A DNA stretch of 48,801 nt from an uncultured Lachnospiraceae bacterium (GTDB lineage Bacteria; Bacillota; Clostridia; Lachnospirales; Lachnospiraceae): the NCBI GenBank assembly GCA_947626505.1, contig CANQSN010000008.1, positions 1 to 48,801 of the forward strand, written 5' to 3'. Positions 25,781 through 34,898 of this stretch are shown in pieces; position 1 is the first letter of the stretch, and the number at the start of each line of letters is the position of its first letter. The notes under the pieces were generated by a model. That model did no database searches. It was not told where the DNA came from and worked only from the letters and a program-made list of their open reading frames with translations. The translations under genes were made by a program, and so were the position numbers.

Positions 25781-27325
25781 TTAATGAAGCACATAAAGAG
25801 CCGACTTTCCATTTTTATACATATCTGTTCTGGTCAGCAGCCTAAGGGCTGACTGGCCTTTTATTGCCTGCTCAAACAATTTGGGACTGGCGCAGTATAC
25901 CACAACTACTCCATCTTTTGCAATCCACTCGCTGCACTTATTCAAAAACTCACTATAAACGGAAATAACATCCTCCTGCGTCATTTTTCCGCATACATAG
26001 GGTACGTTTGTAATAATCAAATCAAACAAATATTTGTGCGTAAAATCCGCCATATCCTTATTGATAAAATGCATATCCATTTTCGTGCGTTTTGCATGTT
26101 CCTCAGCCCATAATACCGCCTGACCGTATATATCAACTCCATATATGCTGTGAGCATGTTCCTTGTAGTTCCTCTCTATCAGCATAGTTCCAACGCCGCA
26201 AAACGGATCTAAAATCTGTCCCCGCCCTCTTGTATAATTCTCTGTTATCTCCATAATAAGAGCCGCTACATAAGGCTGTATAGACGTTGGAAGAACATTT
26301 CTCCTATAATCAAACCTGCGGTCTTCAAGCAGCTTGGACGACATCTTTAAATATACTGAATACTGCTTTATATCATCTGCCTTAGAAACATTCCCGACAG
26401 CATTTTTTACATGCACTCTGAACTCAAGCTCATAATCAGAGGCGGAATTAACAAGCTCATGTCCGCTGGCTGTTTCCAGCTCGCGGCTAAACTGTTTTAT
26501 AAAGCCGCTTCTCTTTTCCTCCTCCATTCCCACTGCATGAACGCGAAATGCAATAGCGCCGCTGCCGCTGATACGTTCTCTAAGATATGGCATTAGCTTA
26601 GCCTTTATAAGCCCCGCTGCCAGCTCTTTTGGACTTCCTGTAAGCCCCTTAGCCCCATGCATGACAAACAGCATATCCTGAAAGCACCTGACCTTCATCA
26701 AACCTTCATAATCACTGCTTAAAACCTTTACGCCACCCTTTACAAGAGTTGTCTTTCCCTCTCCAATGCTTCGGTCAATGGCTCTTTTCAAATATTTTTC
26801 CTTGCCGGGCAGAGTAGTTAAAATCATGGTGGACATAGTATCCCCTCCGATAAACTTGTGTCCCTTAACCCTTCCGGCGTCCTTTAATATACTATTCAAA
26901 AGTCTTAACTCTTTAGTTATATGCTTCTCATTTTCCCCTGCATCCTGCATTTTCTGAAGCCTGTCAAGCCTTTTTTCAAAATAATCCAAATAGCTTTCAG
27001 TATCAAACATAGAAAGCGCCTTAAGATATTCAGGTCTTACAAATAACGTCTGCTCCGCCTCATAAGCTGCAAATAAATCATCAGCCAAACCGTCCAGATT
27101 ACATATCCCGATTATCTGTATTATATTTTTTCTCACTTTTGCATCCTCATGCTGCAAAAGCTTCCTGAAAAAATCCATATCGTAATCAATTAACTTCAAA
27201 AAATCCGTAACGCCAGAAAGCCCCTCACCATCGGAGAGAGACTTTTCTTTTAGCTGCGTTTTTAATTCAATCAGGTTTTCCCTGACATTGATATTATTAA
27301 TAATATGTTCAATCAATTCCTGCAT
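25781..27325 (-). CDS. Putative RNA N2-guanine-type methyltransferase
   Basis: A 514-residue protein. The C-terminal part (about 330-514) is a Rossmann methyltransferase of the UPF0020/Trm11/RlmL group: the SAM loop is DPFCGVGTMLIERN, a second motif is YGVDIYGQAV, and the catalytic motif, DPPY or NPPY in relatives, reads TNVPY. The N-terminal 330 residues contain helical HEAT-like stretches (RKNIIQIIGICNLDGLADDL) and a beta-rich region that could be a diverged substrate-binding domain; I do not recognise a THUMP domain. Substrate (tRNA or rRNA) is unknown. The gene begins one base after the stop of the hybrid kinase gene, whose end supplies its ribosome site AAGGAT. Confidence 0.8.
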   Translation of the reverse strand: MQELIEHIINNINVRENLIELKTQLKEKSLSDGEGLSGVTDFLKLIDYDMDFFRKLLQHEDAKVRKNIIQIIGICNLDGLADDLFAAYEAEQTLFVRPEYLKALSMFDTESYLDYFEKRLDRLQKMQDAGENEKHITKELRLLNSILKDAGRVKGHKFIGGDTMSTMILTTLPGKEKYLKRAIDRSIGEGKTTLVKGGVKVLSSDYEGLMKVRCFQDMLFVMHGAKGLTGSPKELAAGLIKAKLMPYLRERISGSGAIAFRVHAVGMEEEKRSGFIKQFSRELETASGHELVNSASDYELEFRVHVKNAVGNVSKADDIKQYSVYLKMSSKLLEDRRFDYRRNVLPTSIQPYVAALIMEITENYTRGRGQILDPFCGVGTMLIERNYKEHAHSIYGVDIYGQAVLWAEEHAKRTKMDMHFINKDMADFTHKYLFDLIITNVPYVCGKMTQEDVISVYSEFLNKCSEWIAKDGVVVVYCASPKLFEQAIKGQSALRLLTRTDMYKNGKSALYVLH

Positions 27326-27326
27326 C

Positions 27327-29090
27327 TTAATCCTTCTTTTGGGTATACTTGTTTATTACCGCCACAATATCCTCAAGCACATATGGCTTTGCAACATAAT
27401 CGTCAAGCTGCGCCTCTAAAATCTTCTCCTTCTCTCCAAACATGGCTCTTGCAGTTACAGCAATAATAGGCAAATGCTCGCCGGTTCCGCGCTGCGCCTC
27501 AATGTTACGGATTCTCTTTGTTGCCTCTAATCCATCCATTACCGGCATCTGCACATCAAACAACCCCACATCATACTGACGTTCCTGAAACAATTGAACT
27601 GCATTTTCACCATTATCTGCAATATCATAAGAATATCCAGCCATTCCCAACAGCTTACCTATTACCTGCTGATTTACAGGCTCATCCTCTGCAATTAACA
27701 CGCGAACTCTTCCACTGTTCTCCATAGAAAAAATAGATACGTCTGTCACGTCTTCTTCAACCTCCTCTTTTACAACTACTTCCATTGGCAACTCTATAAT
27801 AAATGTACTACCGATACCCTCTTTTGACTGAACCGAAATAGTACCATTCATTAACTCTACAATCTGCTTTGTAATAACCAATCCAAGTCCTGTTCCGCCG
27901 AATTTTCTCGTATTTGTGGAATCGACCTGACTAAAGCGCTTAAACAGTTTTTCTTTATCCTTATCGGCAATACCAATACCTGAATCCGCTACTGCAATCC
28001 TGACTATTACCTGAGTTGGAGACTCTTCGATAAATGCAGCTTTAACCCTGACGCCGCCATTGGTAGTAAACTTAATGGCATTTGACAAAATACAGTTAAT
28101 AACCTGCTCCACGCGCTGGGGATCGCCAATTAAAACCTTTGGAGCGTTAGCCGCAACCTGACAATCCAGTACAAGATTTTTATTTTCTGCAATCGGTCTT
28201 TGAAGATTAACCGTATTCTCAATAACCTCTTTAATATCTATCTCTGAATAACGAATCTTATATTTTCCTGATTCAAGCTTAGTGTAATCCAGAATATCAT
28301 TAATAAGCCTAAGAAGGGTATCTGCGCAATTCTTGGCAGTTTCAAGATTATCCCTTACCTCCGTAGTAATATCATCGGAAATGAGCGTAAGCTGAAGCAT
28401 ACCAAGAATACCATTTATAGGCGTCCTAATCTCATGGCTCATATTTGCCAAAAACTCGCCCTGCGTCTTGTAGGCGGCGTTTGTTTCTTCTATCGCCTTG
28501 CTCAGCTTAGCCTCCGCTTCCTTCTGCTCAGTCACATCAAGCACTACAAGATTGATATGCTGCTGGGCGTCGATAAAAATTGTTGTGTTAAACGTCTTTT
28601 CAATGTTTTCCAGAGTAATCTCAAATGTCTGCGTTGTACTTCCGTCATTTACCATATTAGTGCTAAATGCATCAAGCCATGCATTCATAAGGCGAAGCAT
28701 CTCATTAGAGGCTGTTGATAAATTCACTCCCTCATAATCAAGAGGAATAATGCTAAAATACTGCCTGAACTTTACATTAGTTTCAATTAAACGATATTCC
28801 GAGTTGCCGATATGCTCTGCCTGCGCCATTCCCATAGGACAATCGGAAAATACCATAGAAAACCGCTTGCTCTCCTCTATTGCCTGCACCGCCGCCTTTT
28901 TAAAATCCGATATGCTGACCAAAGCATACGCAAGCAGCACTACCACCGCTATGGCAAGAACGCCGCACAACCATATATAGCCGCCTTTAAACAAAAGAGC
29001 TATCGCAGCGCACGCTGCCGCTGCAAGAACGCCAATAAAAAGGCTTACTACAATCTGACTGTATCCTTTAGTTACACTTTTCTCCTTCAT
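27327..29090 (-). CDS. Hybrid histidine kinase with one receiver
   Basis: A 587-residue kinase with two close N-terminal membrane helices (IVVSLFIGVLAAAACAAIAL and WLCGVLAIAVVVLLAYALV) and almost no extracellular loop. A cytoplasmic PAS-like region follows (about 80-195, VFSDCPMGMAQAEHIG, ending LDVTEQKEAEAKL). Then come HisKA with the phospho-histidine in NMSHEIRTPING, HATPase_c (DSGIGIADKDKEKLFKRFSQ, GGTGLGLVI) and a receiver (VRVLIAEDEPVNQQV, phospho-acceptor in LFDVQMPVMDG). It senses inside the cell or the membrane. AAGGAGG lies six bases before ATG 29090. It is 20 bases downstream of the GtrA-YfhO gene and one base before the methyltransferase gene, so all three are probably one transcript. 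Confidence 0.94.
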   Translation of the reverse strand: MKEKSVTKGYSQIVVSLFIGVLAAAACAAIALLFKGGYIWLCGVLAIAVVVLLAYALVSISDFKKAAVQAIEESKRFSMVFSDCPMGMAQAEHIGNSEYRLIETNVKFRQYFSIIPLDYEGVNLSTASNEMLRLMNAWLDAFSTNMVNDGSTTQTFEITLENIEKTFNTTIFIDAQQHINLVVLDVTEQKEAEAKLSKAIEETNAAYKTQGEFLANMSHEIRTPINGILGMLQLTLISDDITTEVRDNLETAKNCADTLLRLINDILDYTKLESGKYKIRYSEIDIKEVIENTVNLQRPIAENKNLVLDCQVAANAPKVLIGDPQRVEQVINCILSNAIKFTTNGGVRVKAAFIEESPTQVIVRIAVADSGIGIADKDKEKLFKRFSQVDSTNTRKFGGTGLGLVITKQIVELMNGTISVQSKEGIGSTFIIELPMEVVVKEEVEEDVTDVSIFSMENSGRVRVLIAEDEPVNQQVIGKLLGMAGYSYDIADNGENAVQLFQERQYDVGLFDVQMPVMDGLEATKRIRNIEAQRGTGEHLPIIAVTARAMFGEKEKILEAQLDDYVAKPYVLEDIVAVINKYTQKKD

Positions 29091-29110
29091 ATCATTCCTC
29101 CTTATTCTGC

Positions 29111-32100
29111 TTAAGACGCTTTTTGCGTATCATCACCTTTCCTGCCAATCCGTTCCCTAAAAATAAGATACAAAACAAAAATAACAACGGACGCAATAGT
29201 GACTAAAAAAGCCCATGGAAGACTTTGCGGTACGAATCTGACCTCTATCTTATGTTTCCCTTTAGATAAAGGTATGCCAATAAAGCTGTCGCCAATTTCC
29301 TGAATCTTTGTTTCCTCTTTGTCAACCCATACCTTAAAGCCCGGTTCATTGACGATGGTGGTCATCATTACCCCATCCTTCTTTGCATCGATAGTTCCCT
29401 CTATGGTATTACTGGTATAGCTTGTAATATCCCACTGTTCATCCGACAAATTATTATATATACGGTCAAATACATCCTGATTAAAACTGTAAGCCTGCAT
29501 ATTTACAGTCTGATCGTCCGCCTCGCTTCCGTTAAACATATACTGAACCGTAACCTGATCCCCTGCTTTTGTATCTCCCACCGGCACAAGCTGGAAGAAA
29601 TATCTTCCATTACACTTTTCTTCACCGTTGACGCATATTCTAAGCGCCGACAAGTCGGTACCCGTAGATTTTACATAAACAGGCTTATCGTCCTTTACCG
29701 TCAATGTCAGCGTAACCGACAAATCGCCATCTCCTGTGCGGCTATAAGAATAAGTTCCATCTCCTGTACCATTCCATGTAACCTCACAGTTTTCTCCGCT
29801 TCCGCTAAAGTCGTCCGGCAGCTCGGTAAACAAGTCCTTATCAATACCCGCCCCGCTTTTCACAAAATCGTTAAGGTTATCCGCCGGCTCGTACTGGTCA
29901 TACTCCCAATCCTTTATCCCATTTTCCACCATGTATCCTAAAGACAATGCATATGGGTTTTTATAAATCTCAATCCCTTCTATCTCCTTAAAGAAATCAA
30001 ACCCATGGTCAAAATATTCACCATCGCGTTTATATAAGTATTTAACTCCAAAAAGGGAATCCGTAAGCGGAGTTGCGCCATTATATAAATGCTCGTTTGC
30101 AGACACATAAAAGCCCATACGCCCAAGCAGCGTAACCGCATCTCCATTAGCTGTAGAACCAAATACTCCGACGCTCTTAAGGTTAAGCCAGAAATTTTCG
30201 TCCACAATCTTATTCTTGCTCAACTCCTCCCTGTAAAACGTACCGTCGTCAACAGCTTCCTTTGCCGCCCACATACTTTCCGAATCTGAAAAATAGTCTG
30301 ATATGGTAATCTGTCCATTTCCATCAAAATTATATATGGTGTTCATTCCAAGCTCTATCGCCAAAACTCCTAAAAGTATAAAAGCCATAGTCTTCTCTTT
30401 CCATTCCAAAATCATACGGAGTGAAAATATTAAAAGATATATTATAAAAAATATCATAGTATATTTTATGACATTATCGTCGCTAAACAAAGGCTCCATC
30501 TCGCTGTCGTATATAATCAGCGCGCCAAGCAGCGCCGCCGGAGCCGCATAGGCAAAAATCGAAAAGCTTTTTATATTTATCAGCGTTTCATACGCCATTA
30601 AAAGCAACACAAAAATCATAAGGAAACTGAATCTGTTAGGGATTCCAAATTGATCATGGAAACCATGCCATATATAATTAAGCGTTGTTATATTGAACGA
30701 GGCTATAAAAAATACCAACAGCGCCAACCTCTTAAGCTTCTGCCAAATGGAAACCTCCTTGAGCAGAAAATACATAACCACCAGAACAATTGTAAGAACC
30801 CCGCAGTAAAGATTCACGCCGCCATCGTCCGACTGGTTAGTAATAGAGCCTGAATACATGGCAAACTGCTTTAAAATGTCCACTATAAAATTATACCAGT
30901 CCCACTCCGGAAAATCAGAATGCGCCGGACCGGTAAGCATAATACCGGTGTAGGTGGGAATTAAAATGCACATAGCCATTCCCGCCGCAAGCAGCGAGCT
31001 TAGAGCAAACCTAACGCCCGAATTAAGAAACTCCTTAAAACTCTTGTGGGAATAAATCAAAAACCACAATACAAGGAAAATACACAGCATAAACGCTATA
31101 TAAAAATTACAAAACATTGACATAAACAATGTAACAATATATAAGCGGCTGTCCTTCTCCTCAATCAGACGCTGAAGTCCCAGTACCACCAATGGAGTAA
31201 GCAGCAGCACGTCCAACCACATAATATTCCAGTAATAACCAATAACATAATTGCTGAAGGCATAACAAATTCCAACCATAACAGCATAGATATCTTTTCT
31301 CTTAAACATCTTACAAACCGCATAAGTCATGGTTACGCTGCACAGCGTTATCTTAAGTCCAATAATCAGCGTCATGGCAGTGTTGATGTAAATCTTGGGA
31401 AATAATAAAATCAGCAAATTAAACGGGCTTGAAAGATAGTACGCCCATAAAGTCAAAAAATTATATCCCATAGCGCCATTCCAAGAGTATAAAAACTCCC
31501 CTGACTTTGTAAGCTTGTCATAATACTCTGAAAAGAAGGGCAGATATTGGTGTAAGCTGTCTATAATCATAAGAGTCTGGTCTCCAAAAGGAGTTACCTT
31601 ATACTTTATGCAGGATATAATAAATAAAACAGCGGGAATGACAAAAGAAAGTATGTAAATCCAGTTTTCCTTCGCCCAGTCCGCAACAGTTGCAGACTCG
31701 TTTTTGTTAAATACTACAAACTTGCTGATAACATAATTACTGACCACCACAACCGCCTGTGTCAGAAGCTTTGCCGCCAAATCAGGCAATCCGAACCATA
31801 TAGCCAGCACATATACGCCGCCTATCTCTATTGCCATAGTAATAAGACGTCCTCCAACAAACTTTAAAAATTCCGTAGCTACATATACAAAATCATTATG
31901 CTGAGAACGAAAAGTATAAAACTTATTTATAAAAAATGCAAATACAATAGATGTTAATATAGCAATTGCATTACTGGCGTTTAAACTTAAGCCAATTGCA
32001 AATCTTAATACTGAAAATACAAATACATTAACGACAGTTGTAAACACGCCGGCAATTACATATCTAAGAAGCTCCTTTGATTTAAGCAAATCCGACAGCC

Positions 32101-32119
32101 TGTTTTTAATTCTATCCAT
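29111..32119 (-). CDS. GtrA-YfhO fusion membrane protein
   Basis: A 1002-residue multi-pass membrane protein. Residues 1-135 are a GtrA domain of four helices (LLRYVIAGVFTTVVNVFVFS, SIVFAFFINKFYTFRS, SNYVISKFVVFNK), the flippase-like partner in lipid-linked sugar transfer. From about 150 it is a YfhO protein: about a dozen helices including WAYYLSSPFNLL and YWNIMWLDVLLLTPLV, and a large extracellular C-terminal domain, ending in a last helix and KGDDTQKAS. B. subtilis YfhO takes part in glycosylation of lipoteichoic acid, so a one-chain flippase plus transferase is plausible here. The ribosome site is poor (GGGAAGG about 13 bases away), suggesting low or coupled translation. It follows the single-pass membrane protein gene. 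Confidence 0.88.
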   Translation of the reverse strand: MDRIKNRLSDLLKSKELLRYVIAGVFTTVVNVFVFSVLRFAIGLSLNASNAIAILTSIVFAFFINKFYTFRSQHNDFVYVATEFLKFVGGRLITMAIEIGGVYVLAIWFGLPDLAAKLLTQAVVVVSNYVISKFVVFNKNESATVADWAKENWIYILSFVIPAVLFIISCIKYKVTPFGDQTLMIIDSLHQYLPFFSEYYDKLTKSGEFLYSWNGAMGYNFLTLWAYYLSSPFNLLILLFPKIYINTAMTLIIGLKITLCSVTMTYAVCKMFKRKDIYAVMVGICYAFSNYVIGYYWNIMWLDVLLLTPLVVLGLQRLIEEKDSRLYIVTLFMSMFCNFYIAFMLCIFLVLWFLIYSHKSFKEFLNSGVRFALSSLLAAGMAMCILIPTYTGIMLTGPAHSDFPEWDWYNFIVDILKQFAMYSGSITNQSDDGGVNLYCGVLTIVLVVMYFLLKEVSIWQKLKRLALLVFFIASFNITTLNYIWHGFHDQFGIPNRFSFLMIFVLLLMAYETLINIKSFSIFAYAAPAALLGALIIYDSEMEPLFSDDNVIKYTMIFFIIYLLIFSLRMILEWKEKTMAFILLGVLAIELGMNTIYNFDGNGQITISDYFSDSESMWAAKEAVDDGTFYREELSKNKIVDENFWLNLKSVGVFGSTANGDAVTLLGRMGFYVSANEHLYNGATPLTDSLFGVKYLYKRDGEYFDHGFDFFKEIEGIEIYKNPYALSLGYMVENGIKDWEYDQYEPADNLNDFVKSGAGIDKDLFTELPDDFSGSGENCEVTWNGTGDGTYSYSRTGDGDLSVTLTLTVKDDKPVYVKSTGTDLSALRICVNGEEKCNGRYFFQLVPVGDTKAGDQVTVQYMFNGSEADDQTVNMQAYSFNQDVFDRIYNNLSDEQWDITSYTSNTIEGTIDAKKDGVMMTTIVNEPGFKVWVDKEETKIQEIGDSFIGIPLSKGKHKIEVRFVPQSLPWAFLVTIASVVIFVLYLIFRERIGRKGDDTQKAS

Positions 32120-32220
32120 AATAACTAATAAACCTTCCCAATCCGCAGGCGGAATTCTTATTTGTTCCGCCCTTTATTAATACCGCTTAAAGCGAACCGC
32201 CATCTTATATAGCCAAATAT
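32120..32220 (-). other. Hairpins in the gap before the GtrA-YfhO gene
   Basis: In the 101-base gap the minus strand can form CGCTTTAAGCG and, further on, GGCGGAA...TTCCGCC stems. Neither has a U-tract, so partial termination or processing is the most that can be said. Confidence 0.3.
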
Positions 32221-33375
32221 CTAACCTCTAAGCGACGTTCTGAGCTTTTTATATTTTTTGTAATTTTTAGCGTATTTTATTGACTTTACGCTGTCATACT
32301 GAGCCTTCTTGCCAACAATCACGCCTTCTCCGGTACGCTCGTTATAAAAGCAATGCTCCTCTCCCTGCGCGCCGAGCTGCTCAGTCTCCTCATAGCTTTC
32401 AACCTCTGAAAAGCCGCTTCCCGCAAGAATTGTAACCGCTTCAGTATACTTTGTAAGCTGAGGACGCACTCCGTAAATGCTGCAGTCAAGTCTTGCGCCC
32501 GTAACCTCTATATAAATCCTATCTCCATCATAGTTTACCAGCTTAAGTCCGCCCGCTTTTTCTACATCCAAAACATACTCGTAGGATGAGCTTGAATACT
32601 TTTCCGTTTCCGTTTTAAACTTATAGTTAAACGTAGATGCTAAAGTCGCCGAATCCGACTCTAAATACTGCTGAACATCCACAGGATGAAAATAATTATC
32701 AATATTAACATGCAGACCGTATTTTAATCCTGCATATATTCCCGCTAAAATAACTGCAATAATAAGCAGATTTTTTACAAGAGGAGGAAGTCCCACTGAA
32801 ACATGTACATCCGCATGTTCCTTTTTAGGATCGTACATAGTTCCTCCGCCGGAGGACGTTGTGCCGCCGGAGGACGAACCCCTGCCATAGCTGCCTCCAA
32901 TAAAAATATCGTCAATACTCTGGTTAGGATTGCTGGAAAGGTCGCCTCCCCCTCCTAACCCGTATGCGCTAAAACTGCTTCTTTCTTCACCGCCTGACGA
33001 GCCTCCAAAGGAAGAACGCTCCGACTGCCCATATCCCGCCTGAATAGGTTCGTCCTCTGAACGCCCTGCCTGAATGGGCGCCTCCTCCTCCTCATCTTCT
33101 AAGGCTGCATGAATAGGAGCTTCGTCCTCCTCATCAGCCAAACCTGCGGATAACTCTATTCCTCCGCCATCACCGTCGTGCAAAGCACTTAAGCCGCTGC
33201 CCATGCCCTGAGTATCAAAATCACTTAAACTTTGAGGTTCATCGCCAAAGCCCATAGACATATCTTCCTTGTTTGCCATGTTCGCCATATCTCTTTCACG
33301 CATACCGGCGTCCAATCCGCCGAGGCCTTCTCCCATTCCTGATAAGCCTCCCAAATCACTCATATCATTCGCCAT
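32221..33375 (-). CDS. Single-pass membrane protein with disordered acidic N-terminus
   Basis: A 384-residue protein of no family I recognise. Residues 1-190 are low-complexity, Gly/Ser/Asp/Glu-rich, with three degenerate copies of an acidic APIxA motif (DEAPIHAAL, EEAPIQAG, DEPIQAG) and GSSSGGTTSSGGG. One membrane helix follows (VKNLLIIAVILAGIYAGLKY, about 205-225). The last 155 residues form a compact domain, probably extracellular (VDVQQYLESDSATLAST, RTGEGVIVGKKAQYDSVKSI). AGGAGG lies eight bases before ATG 33375. It heads the run that continues into GtrA-YfhO, and could be an accessory of envelope assembly; that is inference from position only. Confidence 0.7.
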   Translation of the reverse strand: MANDMSDLGGLSGMGEGLGGLDAGMRERDMANMANKEDMSMGFGDEPQSLSDFDTQGMGSGLSALHDGDGGGIELSAGLADEEDEAPIHAALEDEEEEAPIQAGRSEDEPIQAGYGQSERSSFGGSSGGEERSSFSAYGLGGGGDLSSNPNQSIDDIFIGGSYGRGSSSGGTTSSGGGTMYDPKKEHADVHVSVGLPPLVKNLLIIAVILAGIYAGLKYGLHVNIDNYFHPVDVQQYLESDSATLASTFNYKFKTETEKYSSSSYEYVLDVEKAGGLKLVNYDGDRIYIEVTGARLDCSIYGVRPQLTKYTEAVTILAGSGFSEVESYEETEQLGAQGEEHCFYNERTGEGVIVGKKAQYDSVKSIKYAKNYKKYKKLRTSLRG

Positions 33376-33469
33376 AGTAGATTCCTCCTAAGAAAAATAC
33401 TTAATAACAATAACAGCTATTCCCTGCTCGTTTTAAGCAAGCTATACCTAATATATCTTACTACCGCTA

Positions 33470-33478
33470 ATTATAGCA
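33470..33478 (-). promoter_or_regulatory. Extended -10 promoter of the membrane-protein operon
   Basis: The minus strand reads TGC-TATAAT (33470-33478). The leader to 33375 is about 88 bases. It heads the run of genes 33375 to 25781. Confidence 0.55.
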
Positions 33479-33479
33479 T

Positions 33480-34026
33480 AGATAGTCAAATAAGCAAAGA
33501 AAAACAATTAAAAAGATATTTTTATACCTATAATATATGTGTTCCAAATATAATTAGATACAAATCTAATATTATTAATCGGTAGTTTTTCCCTATTTTA
33601 TTGACTTTTTCGCATTTATGTTTCAATTTTACCCTAAATTCTCTAAAATTCATCCTTTTATTCGGCAAATAATTCCTTATTTTATTAGATTATTTTCAAA
33701 CATTTTTTAATAAAATGTCTTTATTTTAGTATCTAATTTCAATGATTTTTTCAAACTCGCCCTATATATACTGACTTTTATAATATTTTATGTTAATCTA
33801 ACATTGTGCGCATTCATTTTAATTTTCTAATTTTTTACAAAAAATTCAACCGCTATAAAATAAGGATTTTTTCTTTTTTGTAATTCAGAACCTGTTTTTA
33901 AATGTATATATTATTAGATATTGGTAAAATATATTTTCAATTTTCATTGTGTATATTGCTTTCTGGCTTTTTTATATATTCAATAAATATAATTATTAAA
34001 AAACCAGTTTTTATGTATATTTACAG
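33480..34026. other. AT-rich intergenic spacer with ATTAGAT half-sites
   Basis: About 550 bases without a gene, visibly much richer in A/T than any other stretch and full of T-runs. It holds ATTAGAT or ATCTAAT at 33553-33559, 33564-33570, 33684-33690, 33731-33737 and 33913-33919, the first two as an inverted repeat with a 4-base spacer. No open frame, tRNA or known riboswitch is visible. Confidence 0.6.
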
Positions 34027-34056
34027 TTGAAAAAGGGGTATAAAATAGAGTATGAT
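34027..34056 (+). promoter_or_regulatory. Promoter of the phosphoribosyltransferase-like gene
   Basis: TTGAAA (34027-34032), an 18-base spacer and TATGAT (34051-34056); the leader is about 25 bases. It lies directly downstream of the AT-rich spacer. Confidence 0.65.
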
Positions 34057-34088
34057 AGTATTAACAAGTTATAAGGAGGATAATAGCT

Positions 34089-34730
34089 ATGAAACAAAAT
34101 ATGATAAAGGTACCTTCAAAGGTAAATTCTGCATTAAATTTAGATGTAATGCCCGGACATTTCGCAACCTCCCACTCACATATTAACTATTATGTAGACA
34201 TGACATCTATTAAAAGTCGTCTGAGCGAGGCAACAGCCGCCGCTAAGATTATTGCCCAGCAATATTCTTCCTCCACACAGGTAGATACAATTATCTGCAT
34301 GGACGGGTGCGAAGTAATAGGAGCATACATGGCGGAGCAATTGACATTACATGGAATTATGTCTATTAATTCCGACTCAACAATAAATGTTGTAACTCCG
34401 GAGATTCACTCCAATGGGCAGTTGATTTTCCGCGATAATCTCCAGCCTATGGTAAAAGGCAAAAACATTATCCTGCTGCTAGCCTCTGCCACCACAGGCA
34501 AGACTATACAGAGAAGTCTTGAATGTATACAGTACTATGGAGGCATTGTTCAGGGAATTTCTGCTATATTCAGCGCTTCAAACAAGGTTGAAGGCTTTGA
34601 GGTATATTCGATTTTCCATGTAGAAGATTTAATGAATTACCAGACCTACGATCCAATGAAGTGTCCGTTCTGCAAAGAAGGTCAGAAGCTTGACGCCATT
34701 GTAAACGGTTACGGTTACTCTAAAATATAA
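34089..34730 (+). CDS. Phosphoribosyltransferase-like protein with altered PRPP loop
   Basis: A 213-residue protein that resembles orotate phosphoribosyltransferases in layout (DTIICMDGCEVIGAYMAEQL near residue 75, then a loop after KNIILLL). The PRPP-binding loop of active enzymes has two acidic residues before T-x-G-x-S/T; here it reads LLLASATTGKT, with A and S in place of the acidic pair. The C-terminus has a CPFC motif followed by KEGQKLDAI. AAGGAGG lies nine bases before ATG 34089. It stands alone between two minus-strand blocks, without other pyrimidine genes. It may have a changed substrate or be a regulatory protein like PyrR; activity as OPRTase is doubtful. Confidence 0.7.
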   Translation: MKQNMIKVPSKVNSALNLDVMPGHFATSHSHINYYVDMTSIKSRLSEATAAAKIIAQQYSSSTQVDTIICMDGCEVIGAYMAEQLTLHGIMSINSDSTINVVTPEIHSNGQLIFRDNLQPMVKGKNIILLLASATTGKTIQRSLECIQYYGGIVQGISAIFSASNKVEGFEVYSIFHVEDLMNYQTYDPMKCPFCKEGQKLDAIVNGYGYSKI

Positions 34731-34752
34731 TATAAAATAATCCGGCATATAA

Positions 34753-34804
34753 AAACGCCATAGCATTTTTAAGAATTCATCTCACAAACAACGCTATGGC
34801 GTTT
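34753..34804. terminator. Terminator between convergent genes
   Basis: A perfect 12-bp stem (AAACGCCATAGC with GCTATGGCGTTT) around a 28-base loop. On the minus strand it is followed by TTTTAT-like sequence, on the plus strand by TTATTG. It probably serves both the phosphoribosyltransferase-like gene and the ABC exporter operon. Confidence 0.65.
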
Positions 34805-34835
34805 ATTGATGCGTAGAAATTTGAATCAAAAGACA

Positions 34836-34890
34836 TCTGTTAAAGCAGACTCTAATCTTGCGCCAAGACTCGCAAGAAAGCCTTGAATAT
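34836..34890. repeat. Intergenic repeat copy U2
   Basis: Contains ATCTGTTAAAGCAGACT then TTGCGCCAAGACTCGCAAG and CTTGAAT. The left half matches the reverse complement of 48660-48695 (copy U3), and the right half matches 3728-3752 (copy U1), so three intergenic sites share one mosaic repeat family. Confidence 0.6.
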
Positions 34891-34898
34891 AATAATTA

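Noticed and set aside
33376-34088. Riboswitch or non-coding RNA in the long spacer
   Set aside because: No conserved aptamer core or GC-rich stem is visible; the phosphoribosyltransferase-like gene has a plausible promoter only about 30 bases upstream of its start.
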